64,000 nucleotides of DNA. Origin: Pelobates cultripes (Eukaryota > Chordata > Amphibia > Anura > Pelobatidae). The position numbers were made by a program, and so were the translations under genes. The first letter of the stretch is position 1. Each line of letters opens with the position of its first letter. Positions 36,421 to 47,463 of this stretch are shown here, in pieces. The stretch spans positions 99,236,299-99,300,298 of the forward strand of contig OW240917.1 in NCBI GenBank assembly GCA_933207985.1. The letters are read 5' to 3'. The notes below the pieces were generated by a model that ran no database searches, was not told where the DNA came from, and saw nothing but the letters and a program-made list of their open reading frames with translations.

Positions 36421-38436
36421 GCTTTCTTCAAACACAGAGGTGTATCTAACACAGATGATTACTTTGATCCTTTTTTCCTTCCCCTCTCACTACCTTCCTC
36501 CTTTCCATTTTTTCCCCTTTCTTTACCAAAACATAAGTACTGATAAAATTTCAGTACAAGGTCATGCAGCTCGGGCTTATTTGTCAAACAGCCCGAAAAA
36601 AAATAATAATAAATGAATAAATTTCCGTTTAATTTATCAATCGGTGTATTTCAATATCAGAATTATATACGGGTAACTTCTAAATCCTCTTATTTACTCC
36701 TCCTTACTCCTCTCTCGACTCTTCCCTTACTTCTTTGTTATTATATTTTTATTCTCTTTCCTAGACCAAGGGAGTATGGTTACCACTTTTAGATGGTTGC
36801 TTATGTTATTTTGCTTTCTTTCCCATCGGTCTACTCCCCTAAAGGGGGGGGGTGTTACTTTAGTTTAATAAATGTAAGTATTAGAGAAGGTTAAGGCGAA
36901 GGTTCAGGCGGCTGGAACTGATTCTCTAATGCCCCCTAATGGTCTGTCAGCTGTGGGGAGACCTATGCCAGATCCACTTAATTAGTTTTCTTCTCTTTTC
37001 AGTAGTTGTAAAATTTTGTTTAAAAATAAAAATAAAATAAAAATCATGCAGCTGCAGCTTTTTAGGGCAGCAACTGAGAAAGATAATAAAAATAAATAAA
37101 TGTATATATATAAAATTAAGATCTTATCTTATTATCGATTTTATAACTTATTCTATCCAAACTTCTCTAACCCCCCTACAATTATATCGCCAAGAACCAG
37201 GATATGCACTTCTGTTCACTTTATCACCTTTCAGCAAATAATTCAGCAGATCATTTTCATATAAATCTTAATTATAACAGGTAGATTTATATTGGTTATT
37301 TAAAGTTATTCTCTCCCTTTAATGTATTCAGTTAACTCTATAGATAAGGAATCCACTCCCCTCCACACTCATTTAATTAATTGTAAGCATTGGTTAGATT
37401 ACCTCAATCAATTAAAAGGATTACTTAGATTTCCTTGATATATTTTAATCGTCTTAGAGAGACTTCACCTGTTTTAGATGGTCAAGAAAAAAAAAAAGAG
37501 AAGCCCCTTAATTATTACTAATCAAATTAGTCACCAGATCATATCAGTACATAAATGATTAAGTGTATGACCAAAAGAAGGGAAAAAACACAGCAAGAGC
37601 ATCAAAACCCCCCAGAAAAAAAAAGATTTTCTTAGCTGATATTTTTCTGTTGGATCCTAAGGTGCTCTTCGACTCCTGCACATATTACTATAGAGCTTTC
37701 TCCCAGTTTCTTACACCTCGGCGAGTATATTATGTAACATTTACAATGATCTCTCTGGCGCTTAGGGTTAATTGCTGGCTGCAGTAAATACAATAGTTGT
37801 TGTGGTCTTCAATACAATATGTATTGGTACACTTAAACAGAAACTCTTAAATTATGGTGGAACAAACAAATAGCTGAAATATTAGGTTTGGACAATTGCC
37901 TCAATCTTTAAGGAGTTAACCTAATACAGTCACAGGTGAAAATACTGTATGTGAGCAATTTTCTTTGTAGGTAAGAACTTAACATACATTTATGAGTGAT
38001 CACACTGTTGCATATGTAGTACTTCATAATTGATACTAATAGGAGGTCATGTGTTACTAAAAGCAAACAGGCCCTTTCTAATTTAACAAGATATCAGGGG
38101 AATCACTTTGGAGGCTAATTTAGAAAGATAGATAAATATGCAGGTATATTGTTTCTTCCTCATCTGGACAAATCCTATGACAATTTCAAATTATACAACT
38201 TGATTACACTGTAGAAAATTAGAATGCTTTCCAAAACATCTTGATTCTGATTAGCTTGAAGAGAGCACATTAATGCACAGTTTTATTTATACATTTAAAC
38301 CATTGCTGTTAAAAATTTGCTTTTTTTCCCCGAACATCAAAATTAACTATGACAATTTTCTAATGGTGTTTCTTAGTATTACCACCATATCATTAAACAT
38401 GGGCAATACAAAAACAAAGTGGAATAGGGACACCAT
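36421..38436. other. Unassigned A+T-rich sequence
   Basis: It may include the LINE's 5' untranslated region next to ORF1 but no boundary is visible. A G-run lies at 36845-36852 and A-runs occur near 37015-37060. No coding similarity or terminal repeats seen. Confidence 0.4.
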
Positions 38437-38530
38437 TAATGGAACACTATAGTCACCAAAACAACTTTAGCTTAATGAAGCAGTTTTGGTGTATAGATCA
38501 TGTCTCACTGATCAACTATCTGCTATTTAG
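38437..38530. mobile_element. T2-like MITE, one end
   Basis: TTAATGGAACACTATAGTCA is followed by the imperfect hairpin CCAAAACAACTTTAGC...GCAGTTTTGG. This end type is common in frog TTAA MITEs. The opposite end was not found. Confidence 0.6.
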
Positions 38531-39117
38531 GAGTTAAATTACTTTGTCTATGCACACTAATCACAACACCCTGCAATTCCTGTCCTGTGACTGCTAAGGG
38601 AGGAGCTACCCATAAGTGATGCTGCCATGATTAGCCAGGAATATATGTGATCAGAGCCTGTCCACAACATGTAATTAATTTTTTTTGAGAAAAAATATAC
38701 CATTTGTTTGTGCTGCAGAAATATATATTTTTGCCAGTTGGTTAACAAAATAATGCATGTTATTTTTTATGAAACCCCAACCACTTTGCACCCTAAATAT
38801 TGAAGACATTGCACATCAACTACTTTGCATCAACATTATTAAACATTTGTTTGTGCTGATTTGTGCTACTAAATAAACATTTGTACTGATTTGGCTTCGG
38901 AGATATTGCACACTATATGTTATGACTTTGCCCCCCATGTTATTAAATCTTACATACAACTATATTATTCATTTGTGATCTGTTTGCGCTGATTTGTGCT
39001 ACAAAAAGGAATGTTTGTGCCAGCTTGTTGGATATTACACCTGATATGTTAGGCCTTGTGACCTTAATCTGTCGTTTTTGTTACACATGTAATTAAAACA
39101 TTATGTATTCTTGACCC
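38531..39117. other. Intron with imperfect repeats of TTTGTGCTGATTTGTGCTAC
   Basis: Between 38840 and 39030 variants of TTTGTGCTGATTTGTGCTAC occur at least three times, spaced irregularly. Otherwise nothing recognised. Confidence 0.4.
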
Positions 39118-40275
39118 TTGACCTCAGTCTGCAGCTCCTCCTTGTACTCCTCTCTCGAGATTTGGAGCGTTGCCGCGGTTACCACGGCAACGCTCCAAAT
39201 CTCGCGAGAGTGAACTCTAGCCCGGGAGCGTGGGCTAGAGTTCACTCTCACCACCTGACCACCAATGAATCCCCCACCGGACCACCAGGGAAATGTCCCC
39301 CCTCCTCCTAAATAAAGGTAAGAAGGGAGGAGGGACATAGAATATTTATTTTATTAAATAAATAAAAAAATTATTATTAAAAAGCCTCCTGTCCCCCATT
39401 ACACACACTGCCCCCATTACACACACACTGCCCCCCCATTACACACACTGCCCCATTACACACACTGCCCCCCCATACGCAATCCCCAAGCCACTGTCCC
39501 CATACACACACTGCCCCCTGAAACACTGTCCCCCATACACCTGCCCCCATATACACACACACTGCCCCACAAACACTGTCCCCATACACCCACTGCCCCA
39601 CACAAACACTGGCTCCCCATACACACACACTGCCCCACAAACACTGTCCCCATACACACACTGTCCCCTTTTACACACTGCCCCCCATACACACACTGCC
39701 CCATACACACACTGCCCACAAACACACTGCCCCCCATACACACACACTGCCCACAAACACTGTCCCCCATACACACACTGCCGACAAGAACACTGTCCTC
39801 CATACACACACACTGCCCCAAACACTGTCCCCATACACACACTGCCCCTGAAACACTGTCCCCATACACACACACCTTTATAAACACACTGCCCCCCATA
39901 AACACACACTGCCCCCATACACACACTGCCCCCCATACACACACACTGCCCCACAAACACTGTCCCCATACACAGCCCCAAAAACACATACAATGCCCCC
40001 TAACACACACACACTACAACCCTGACATACACGGCCGCACTCACACACTTCACCCTTAACACACACCACTGCTCCTATACCCTATATCCCAGCAGACCCC
40101 AGGTAAGTTGTCAAACTGTTCTTAAACGGTATAACTACTTACTCTGGGGTGGAATCCTGGCACTACTGACACTATAACTACTACACTGAGCTGTAGTGGT
40201 TATTGTGCCTGGATTATTTAATTAAATAATCTACAAGTGCCCCTCCCGAGATCAGGCTCTGGATCCGCCACTGCA
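39118..40275. mobile_element. hAT non-autonomous element, left end missing
   Basis: The right terminus GGATCCGCCACTG matches the right end of the intact hAT at 61531-62525, and interior blocks match in order: CTGCAGCTCCTCC, the GC-rich palindrome (39151-39210), CCACCGGACCA, the CA/C-rich minisatellite and TTGTCAAACTGTTCTTAAACG. The left terminus is absent, so it is truncated. Confidence 0.8.
39385..40080. repeat. Minisatellite of CACACTGCCCCCATACA units
   Basis: Tandem units of about 17-20 bp (CACACACTGCCCCCATACAC with variants such as AAACACTGTCCCC). Long frames on the - strand reading VCVWGQCLWGS repeats are products of this array, not proteins. The same array type lies at 62020-62330. Confidence 0.93.
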
Positions 40276-40835
40276 TTGTACAGAACACTGGTGAGACCTC
40301 ACTTGGAGTATTGTACGCAGTACTGGAGACCGTATCTCCATAATGATATTGATACTTTAGAGAGAGTTCAGAGTAGGGCTACTAAACTGGTTCATGGATT
40401 GCAGGCTTAAACTTACAAGGAAAGGCTAAAGGAACTTAACATGTATAACTTGGAGGAAAGATGAGACGGGGGGATATGATATAAACATTTAAATACATAA
40501 ATGGATCAACACAGTAAAGGAGGAGACTATATTTAAAAGAATAAAAACTACCACAACAAGAGCACATAGTCTTAAATTGGAGGGGCAAAGGTTTAAAAAT
40601 AATATCAGGAAGTATTACTTTACTGAGAGGGTAGTGGATGCATGGAATAGCCTTTCAGCTGAAGTGGTAGAGGTTAACACTGTGAAGGAGTTTAAGCACG
40701 TGTGGGATAGGCACAAGGCTATCCTAGCTATAAGATAAGGCCAGGGACTAATGAAAGTATTTGGAAAACCGGGCAGACTAGATGGGCCGAATGGTTCTTA
40801 TCTGCCATCACATTCTATGTTTCTACTTTATTGCA
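40276..40835 (+). pseudogene. LINE RT C-terminal fragment
   Basis: The + strand encodes, with small frame breaks, a [20 protein letters not shown] motif, YKERLKELNMYNLEERR, RAHSLKLEGQRFKNNIRKYY and VVDAWNSLSAEVVE. This is the C-terminal part of CR1/jockey-group reverse transcriptases, followed by a 3' end with GGCCGAATGGTTCTTATCTG. The fragment abuts the hAT terminus, so the hAT probably inserted beside or into it. Confidence 0.85.
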
Positions 40836-41005
40836 CTAGGAGTGCTTCTTTTGTCCCCCCTTTTTTGTCTCCTTTTTGCAGATATTAACAATGCATATTT
40901 TACAGGTTATAAGTATATGCATGTGTGTGTATTTTGTGTGTTTTTAATATGAGATAACACCAGTTCCACTTGTGTATGTACTTTAAAAGCACTTTATAAT
41001 ATATA

Positions 41006-41129
41006 TTAAAGGACCACTATAGACACCTAGACCCCGGCGGGAGGGGGGCCATGAGGGTGGGGCGGACCTATTAACACTATAATGCCAGAAAAACTAGTTT
41101 GATTTCCTGGCACTATAGTGCTCCTTTAA
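41006..41129. mobile_element. Short T2-type MITE (deletion form)
   Basis: A 124-bp unit with TTAAAGGACCACTATAGACA at the left and the complement of TTAAAGGAGCACTATAGTGC at the right. It keeps the ends and a little of the GC-rich interior of the 7013/18317 subfamily but has lost the rest. Confidence 0.85.
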
Positions 41130-41437
41130 CACTTGAGGTGTTTTTTTTTTTTAATTCTGTGCACCAGCACTTTTTGTTATTTATTATCTGCACCTAATTA
41201 CCAAGTTTTATAGCGGGTGCTGCATACTAGAGTTTTATTCAATTGATTCCACTTCATATGGTTGTGCCTATTTTATCTATATTATATATGGATGTTTCTA
41301 TGATTACAATATTTTTCACACTTGTCTATAACTTTTGCTGTTAGAATTGCTCCAATAAGGATAACTGTTCGAAAGCTGTAATTGAATTTGCAATAAAATA
41401 TAAATCATGTTCATAATGTTCTTGTGCTTTTTTTCAG

Positions 41438-41512
41438 GGAAAGGCATTTGGGCAGATGTTACTGGACCTGGAAATCAAAAATGTCCCTGATCTGAAATCA
41501 TTAATAGAATAA
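41438..41512 (+). CDS. Candidate alternative terminal exon (weak)
   Basis: After a strong acceptor (TGTGCTTTTTTTCAG) a 24-codon frame GKAFGQMLLDLEIKNVPDLK... ends in TAA. In phase 0 it would join in frame to the ddx60 exon 31201-31350. The peptide is not part of any DDX60 I know. No convincing AATAAA lies close downstream; ATTAAA occurs at about 42025. It may be coincidence or an old fragment of another gene. Confidence 0.2.
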   Translation, partial: GKAFGQMLLDLEIKNVPDLKSLIE

Positions 41513-41939
41513 GATATGCTTCTATTTTCGATTGCTGCACACTCGTAAAATATTGGTGTAAAAAGGTTTACTGGAGTACACATTTCCATGACATATTACC
41601 ACTATAGTACAATTATAGCATTTACAGATGGAAATGCATTACTTTTTTCACAGCAATGTAACAGGTGATTTAAAAAAATATATATATAGTTTTAGGTGTG
41701 TGTGCAATTCCCTTGCCATTTCCCTACAACTCGCGGTTTAGTGAATTAGTCCTACTGATTTCTATCATATACAAAAATGTTCTTAAGGAATGTGCCACAG
41801 TTTCAAATGCTGGCTCTTTTTTGTTTATAGCACATAACATATTATTTAGACATTATGCTCCAAGTGCCAAACAAAATAGTGGGGAAACCACAATCTAAGT
41901 GTCTTCAGGACTATAATAGGTTGAGTGCAGTTTAAAAAA

Positions 41940-41941
41940 AA

Positions 41942-41987
<46 letters not shown>

Positions 41988-42017
41988 CATACATATACAT
42001 ACACACACACACACAAA
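41940..42017. repeat. GT/AT/AC microsatellite
   Basis: (GT)n, (AT)n, then (AC)n runs; together almost self-complementary. Confidence 0.95.
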
Positions 42018-42544
42018 TATCTGCATTAAAATTTACATCTATGTCTGCCAATTAAAATTAGTGAATTTGTCTGGAAGTCTGCATATGTTTATTAATAAGA
42101 CCAAGTAAATGTGACATTTATAAATTGGTGAAGAAGATAAAAAGCAACAGAAATAGATTTCCACTACAAACCTTTCTTTTATTGTAGTGCGCCTTGGTCC
42201 AGATTTGGTTATGACTGCTCTCTTAGACTCAAGACAAGCACAATCTAGTGCTACTCGGTAAGACCCTGGTCCTGGCATCTTTCAATGTAATAAGAACAAA
42301 AGAATTTGAAGCCTTCAATGACAAAAAAATACACATATAGGGTTATTCACTGGACTCCAAATTTTATTTAATTATATTTAAAATGGCAAAATGTATGCAA
42401 AAATATATATTTTTTAAAATCCCAAACTGTAATAAGCACAGTTTGGCTATTTTAACATACATGCTGCCATTTAGATTTTAATCACTAAAATTCAGAATGT
42501 TAACTCTGCATGTGAGGTCTATCAAATAAAAAAATATATGCCTA

Positions 42545-42545
<1 letters not shown>

Positions 42546-42575
<30 letters not shown>

Positions 42576-42599
42576 AAAACACACACACATATATATATG
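42546..42599. repeat. AT/AC microsatellite
   Basis: (AT)n at 42546-42568 followed by (AC)n, directly before the hammerhead-like segment. Confidence 0.95.
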
Positions 42600-42700
42600 C
42601 CTGATCCTGATGAAAGTCCCTGCTGGGACTGAAACGTCGATCTTATTTTTAATGGATTATCAATAAACTGTATGTTTTAATCTTCACAAGTCCGTGAGTG
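42600..42700 (+). ncRNA. Hammerhead-like motif, probably from a Penelope-like element
   Basis: CTGATGA (42607-42613), a stem AGTCCC-TGCT-GGGACT (42615-42630) and GAAAC (42631-42635) follow the order of a hammerhead ribozyme core. GATC before (42603-42606) and after (42639-42642) the core could form a short stem I, and GTC (42636-42638) could be the cleavage triplet. One extra A lies between CTGATGA and stem II, and stem III is almost absent, so activity is doubtful. Penelope-like retroelements are known to carry such motifs. No RT of that group was seen here. Confidence 0.45.
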
Positions 42701-42884
42701 CTGATCACTATCTATATATATATTAGAATTTTCCTGGATTTGAAGCACCCGGCAAACAGTCTACTAAGCGTGAGTGCAAGGACTTTCTACATTTTGCTTT
42801 CTACATAAAATGAAGTCACGGGGTGAATAATTTGCAGTTTTAACCAATTTTAATGTTTTATAGTATGCAAAACGTATGCTTAGC

Positions 42885-42926
42885 TTAAAAGGGACACTAA
42901 GCATTAAAACCACTTTGTTTTAATTA
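42885..42926. mobile_element. Left end of a TTAA MITE split by the element at 42927
   Basis: TTAAAAGGGACACTAAGCAT and AAAACCACTTTGTTTTAA here read on after 43861 as AAGTAGTTTTGATTCAG, the matching other half of a terminal hairpin. The DNA transposon thus appears to have inserted into the MITE. Confidence 0.55.
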
Positions 42927-43861
42927 CCGTATATACTCGAGTATAAGACGAGTTTTTCAGCAAATTTTTTGTGCTAAAAAACCCCCACTCGTCTTATACT
43001 CGAGTCACTGTCTGTATTATGGCAACGTACATTGCCATAATACAGACAAGGACCGCTGGGCTCATTACAAGCCCGGCGGTCCTGTTGGAGGCTGGCAGGA
43101 AGTGTTTTCTTACCTTTCCTGCAGCTCCTGTCAGCTCCCTTCTCTCTCCTCCGGTCCGGTCAGCTCCCCTGCAAGTTTTGCGAGAGCTGCGGGGTCAGAG
43201 CGTTGCCATGGGTTACCGTGGCAACGCTCCGCGCGGCACTCACACCACGAGACTTACAGGGGAGCTGACAGGAGCTGCAGGAAAGGTAAGTTACAGCTCG
43301 CTGCCAGCCCCCCTCCTACACAGTGTACCCCACTGGACCACCAGGGAATGAAAGCCCCCCTCCCTGGCCAGCTAACAAGCAGGGAGGGGGGACAAAAATA
43401 AATATAAATAAAGATTTAAATAATAATAAAATAATAATATATAAAAAAAATTAATTTAATATTAAAATAATAATTTTTAAAAAATTTATAAAAATGCCCA
43501 CCCCCCACCAAGGCTCTGCATCACACACACACTGCACTCATATACACACACACACACTGCACTCATACACACACTGCATTCATAGACACACACACTGCAC
43601 TCATACACACACACACACACCGCATTCATACAAACACATTGCATTATATACACACACACACACTGCATTCATTATATACACACACTGTAAATAAATATTC
43701 AATTAATATAATTTTTGGGGGATATAATTTTATTTAGAAATTTACCAGTAGCTGCTGCATTTCCCACCCCAGTCTCGAGTCAATAAGTTTTCCCAATTTT
43801 TTGGGGTAAAATTAGAGGTCTCGACTTATATTCGGGTCGACTTATACTCGAGTATATACGG
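42927..43861. mobile_element. Non-autonomous DNA transposon with TA duplication
   Basis: The 935-bp unit starts CCGTATATACTCGAGTATAA and ends with its inverted complement; TA lies on both sides, as in Tc1/mariner/pogo insertions. The terminal repeats are themselves palindromic around CTCGAG. The interior holds an inverted repeat CTGTATTATGGCAACGTA (43012-43048), an X-box-like palindrome (43198-43230) and a CA-rich array (43505-43690). No transposase is encoded. Confidence 0.85.
43505..43690. repeat. Minisatellite of CACACTGCACTCATACA units
   Basis: Degenerate tandem units inside the TA-flanked transposon. Frames across it read only as TH-rich or VC-rich repeats. Confidence 0.9.
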
Positions 43862-44234
43862 TAAGTAGTTTTGATTCAGAGACCCTGTCCCTTTTCTATG
43901 ACAATGTAAAATATTGCCATTTCTGAGAAACTACAATGCATTTTGCGTAAACCACAACTCTAGTGGCTGTCAGGCGTTTATTTTCATTTTTTATGATCTT
44001 CACGTTCAATACCATCACACGCCACAAGATGGAACCAAATGCAACTAGTGCTTCTCATAGCTTATCTTTAAAACGCAGTGGAATGATAGAGCATGGCAAT
44101 TGCTGCACATGTCCCTAATGCTTCTGTATTAGAAGCACTGGGTTGGACACATTTCATCAGACATGGAGTGACTGTGGAGAGGAGACTATACCATATAAGT
44201 GTTCTGGCTTTTTATGGCCACAGTAATCTATATG

Positions 44235-45232
44235 CAGGGCTGGTTCAAGGATTTCTGCCTCCCCAGGCAAAGATCCATTTTGTCGCCCTCCTCATGTCAC
44301 TTACTCACTGACAGACACACACTGGCAGACACATTTACTCACAGGCAGACACACATTCACTCACTGACAGACAAACACACAATCACAGACAGACAGACAT
44401 TCACTCACTCACTGACAGACACACACTGGCAGACACATTTATTCACAGGCAGACACACATTCACTCACTGACAGACAAACACACAATCACTGACAGACAG
44501 ACAGACATTCACACACTCACTGACCGACACACACACTCACTGACCGACACACACACTCACTGACAGACACACACACACTCTCACTGACAGACATACACAC
44601 ACTCACTCTCACTATCAGACATACACTCACAAACACTCACTGACATACATACTCACACACAGGCAGACACACACACTGACAGTCAAACACTCACACACAC
44701 ACACAGGCAGACAGACACTCACACACACTCTCACTTACAGCCAAATACTCAAACACTCACTTCCCTGAAGTCCAGTGTGGGGCATCTCCTCACTCCTCCA
44801 GTGCGCTGTTTAGTATGCCGGGGCCGGAAAGACGTCATATTCCGGCTCCCGGCATCACAGAGGGCGCGCAAGAGAGGAGTGAGAGACTGCAAGAACAGCC
44901 TCCCTCATCGCTTGCCTTCTCCGCCCACTGGGATTTGTTGGCAAAGCAGGCACCTGCCATTAAGGTAAGCAGGTGCCTGCTCTGACTTACCTAGCGCACA
45001 GCTTCGGGGGCGACCTGAGGTGGCCAGATGACTTCCTACTGGCCCCCCTGTGACAGGGATCATCACAATGCCCCCACCTTTGGGCACCTTGAGGATAGGC
45101 CCGGCGCTGGGGAGGGCAGCCGCTCGTCCAGCGCTGTGGATCCAGACAGGGCAGGAAGCATTCCGGTGTGCACCCCAGCAGGCCGGCGCCCTAGGCGAAT
45201 GCCTAGTTCGCCTAACAGTGGCACCGGCCCTG
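44235..45232. mobile_element. hAT non-autonomous element
   Basis: The 998-bp unit begins CAGGGCTGGTTCAAGG, ends GCACCGGCCCTG, and has a perfect 8-bp duplication TCTATATG (44227-44234 and 45233-45240). Inside are a CA-rich minisatellite (44300-44760) and the block GACGTCATATTCCGGCTCCC shared with the hAT at 23565 and 28540. It probably uses the same transposase family. Confidence 0.93.
44300..44760. repeat. CA-rich minisatellite (CACTCACTGACAGACACACA units)
   Basis: Tandem units inside the hAT at 44235. It is the complement of the TG array type at 51890-52445. Confidence 0.9.
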
Positions 45233-45309
45233 TCTATATGCAGTAAAGAGCACTCTAACATCCAAAAAATATTATTTTTTAACAATGGAGTAAAGAGCAC
45301 AGGGATGGG

Positions 45310-45660
45310 GGTTCAAATCCTATAAATTACAGTGGAGAGGACAGGGGCAGCAAGTACGGTGGTGAGATCAAAGCCAGCCAGCCCATTCTCCTGCTGTGGT
45401 GCCTGAAGGACTGGTGTACTAATAGAGACACCTTTAGCGGTCTTGCTCGCCTGTACTGTATCTGAGCGTTACTGCGGAATACCATAGCAATGCTGTGACA
45501 TATTTCCCTGTACTGGCAAGAAGGAGCTGGAGGTGCAGACATGCTACATCTCCCACCGGACCACCAGAGATTAGGTTTCCCTGGGAATAGTTTAGTTTGG
45601 GGATTTTTTTTTTTTTTTTTAAACAAAAGGGTTCCACCACTATAAATAATTAGTACAAAT
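45310..45660. mobile_element. Fragment resembling hAT interiors
   Basis: It carries CCCACCGGACCACCAGAGA and a worn GAGCGTTACTGCGGAATACC / ATAGCAATGCTGTGA palindrome, both found in better form at 39151-39300, 43198-43340 and 61761-61900. No termini were identified. Confidence 0.45.
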
Positions 45661-46237
45661 ACAAACACACTCTCTCTCCTTGACTGCTTTCAGGTCCTGC
45701 TTACTTAGGGCTGTCATTAGTCTGTGATATCACTTCTGTACACTCTTTACTTCCGACATATGAGTGTGTCCTTGGAATACCAGGTGTGTCTGGCTTGTCA
45801 ACTGGATATTGTGAATCAGGCTTCTCGACCACTCGCAGATCCACACGATTGCGTCAGATCTGCAGACAGGTTCCCATTCTCCAGCGACTTGTTAGATCTC
45901 CAGGAAGCGGTTTCATATGGATTTGTTCCCCAATATTCAGTTCAGGTAAATCCCTAGCAGATTAGTCATATCTTGCCTTGAACACTTGCCTCTTAAGTCG
46001 TAACCTTTCTGATACACCTTATATCACCTTATACCTTTTCTGGTACACCTCTTAAGTCATAACATTTCTGGTACAACTTTTCTGGTTCAAGTAGCTTGTT
46101 GGCTACTTGAACCTCTTTGACATCAGTCTCTGTGCAGGACTACTATCCATACCCTCAGTTGGAGTGTTTCTCCAATGTAAGATGGCTTTCCACGAGGTCT
46201 TTATCATCACTTTTTTTTTATTATTTATTATTCTTCA
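45661..46237. other. Unassigned segment
   Basis: An open frame 45724-45957 ends at a donor-like GTAAAT after TATTCAGTTCAG, but its product has no family match I know. A short palindrome (GGTTCAAGTAG...CTACTTGAACC) lies at 46084-46113. The gypsy element to the right begins truncated at about 46238. Confidence 0.35.
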
Positions 46238-47128
46238 CTACAGTATTTTCACAGCAGATTCAGCTTTGCCATTAGCTTGTGGATGGCATGGTGAAGAAGT
46301 CACATGCTCAAACTCCCATTCAGTAGCAAATGTCCTGAAATGTAAGCTTGCAAACTGAGGATCATTATCAGAAATCACTTTAGCTGGTTGGCCATGACAT
46401 GCAAATTGCAGCTTGCATCGCTTAATTGTAGTTTCAGTGGACAGGTGAGGAAGCACATCAGTTTCCCAGAAGTCTGAGTGCAGGTACTATTTTCCAGCAT
46501 AGTTTAATAAGTCCATGCTGACAATCTGCCTAGGATGTGTAGGTATCTCATGGGACATCATGGTTTATTTTTGTTGCAAGTGTGCATATTCATTGCAAGT
46601 GGGACAATTGTTTACAAAGTCTTTGATTTCAACTTGCATGTTGGGCCAGTAAAGAGTATCATGAGCTTGTCTGTAGCAAATCTTGCCTCCGATCTCTGCT
46701 CTCAGTGACTTTGGCACTATGACCCTTGCACCGTTGTACAAGATACCATTTTGTATGCTGACCTCATCTCTGAAGGACCAATATTCCTTCGCAATTGCAG
46801 GTGTTACATCCTTTTCATCTGGCCACCTCATCAGAACTATAGACTTCAGTACTTGCAAAGTTGCATCACTTTCTGTGTGCTGTATGAGCTGATGTAGCTG
46901 ATCTGTGACATTAAGATAGTCTGCTTGCTTGACTTTGGCAAATAAATTCTGTTGCTGCTGCAACAAACAAACTGCAAGATGCTCATGATCACCTTCAGGT
47001 GCCACATGTTCCGTTGTAGCTCTGCTTAGGGTGTTACTGGTGTACATTTTACATCCTGGCTTGTACACAACATTGATGTTGTAATTCTGTATGTAAGAAT
47101 CATGCTCTGCAAACGCTTTGGAGCACAT
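46238..47128 (-). pseudogene. Integrase region (degenerate)
   Basis: The frame 47128-46565 contains INVVYKPGCKMYTSNTLSRA (end of RNase H), GILYNGARVIVPKSLRAEI and a HHCC-type CPTCNEY motif; frame 46456-46238 has PAKVISDNDPQFAS and SSPCHPQANGKAESAV with the second Asp and the catalytic Glu region. The first catalytic region between them is frame-broken. Confidence 0.87.
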
Positions 47129-47463
47129 AAAAGCGGCTTCTTGAATATGGCTATTAGCGGTTTGTGATCAGTTTCAGCTATGATTGCATTCCGGCCATAG
47201 AGATAATGATGGAAGCACTGACAGGCAAAAACAATGCTTAAACATTCCTTTTCAATTTGAGCATAATTTTGCTCAGCTGAAGAGAGTGCTGTGGACGCTA
47301 ATGCAACTGGCTGACCTTCTTGCAATAAACATATCCTAGGCCATTTTTGCTTGAGTCGCTTTGTATTGCAACAGGCTTTTTTACATTGTATTATTTCAGC
47401 TGTGATCAAGCATTTTATTTCCTCCACTGCCTGGTCATGCTTGGAAGTCAATGCCAAATGCAT
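47026..47463 (-). pseudogene. RNase H region
   Basis: It reads QPVALASTALSSAEQNYAQI, EKECLSIVFACQCFHHYLYG and AETDHKPLIAIFKKPL, the conserved gypsy RNase H core, with the expected Glu and Asp residues. It overlaps the integrase frame start in another register, marking a frameshift. Confidence 0.9.

Noticed and set aside
39377..40069. Long - strand frames reading VCVWGQCLWGS repeats
   Set aside because: They arise in several frames at once from the 17-20-bp array, as expected for a minisatellite, not a gene.
45724..45957. Possible exon ending at a GTAAAT donor
   Set aside because: The product (for example SSDLLDLQEAVSYGFV) matches nothing in DDX60 and lies between TE fragments; support is only one donor-like site.
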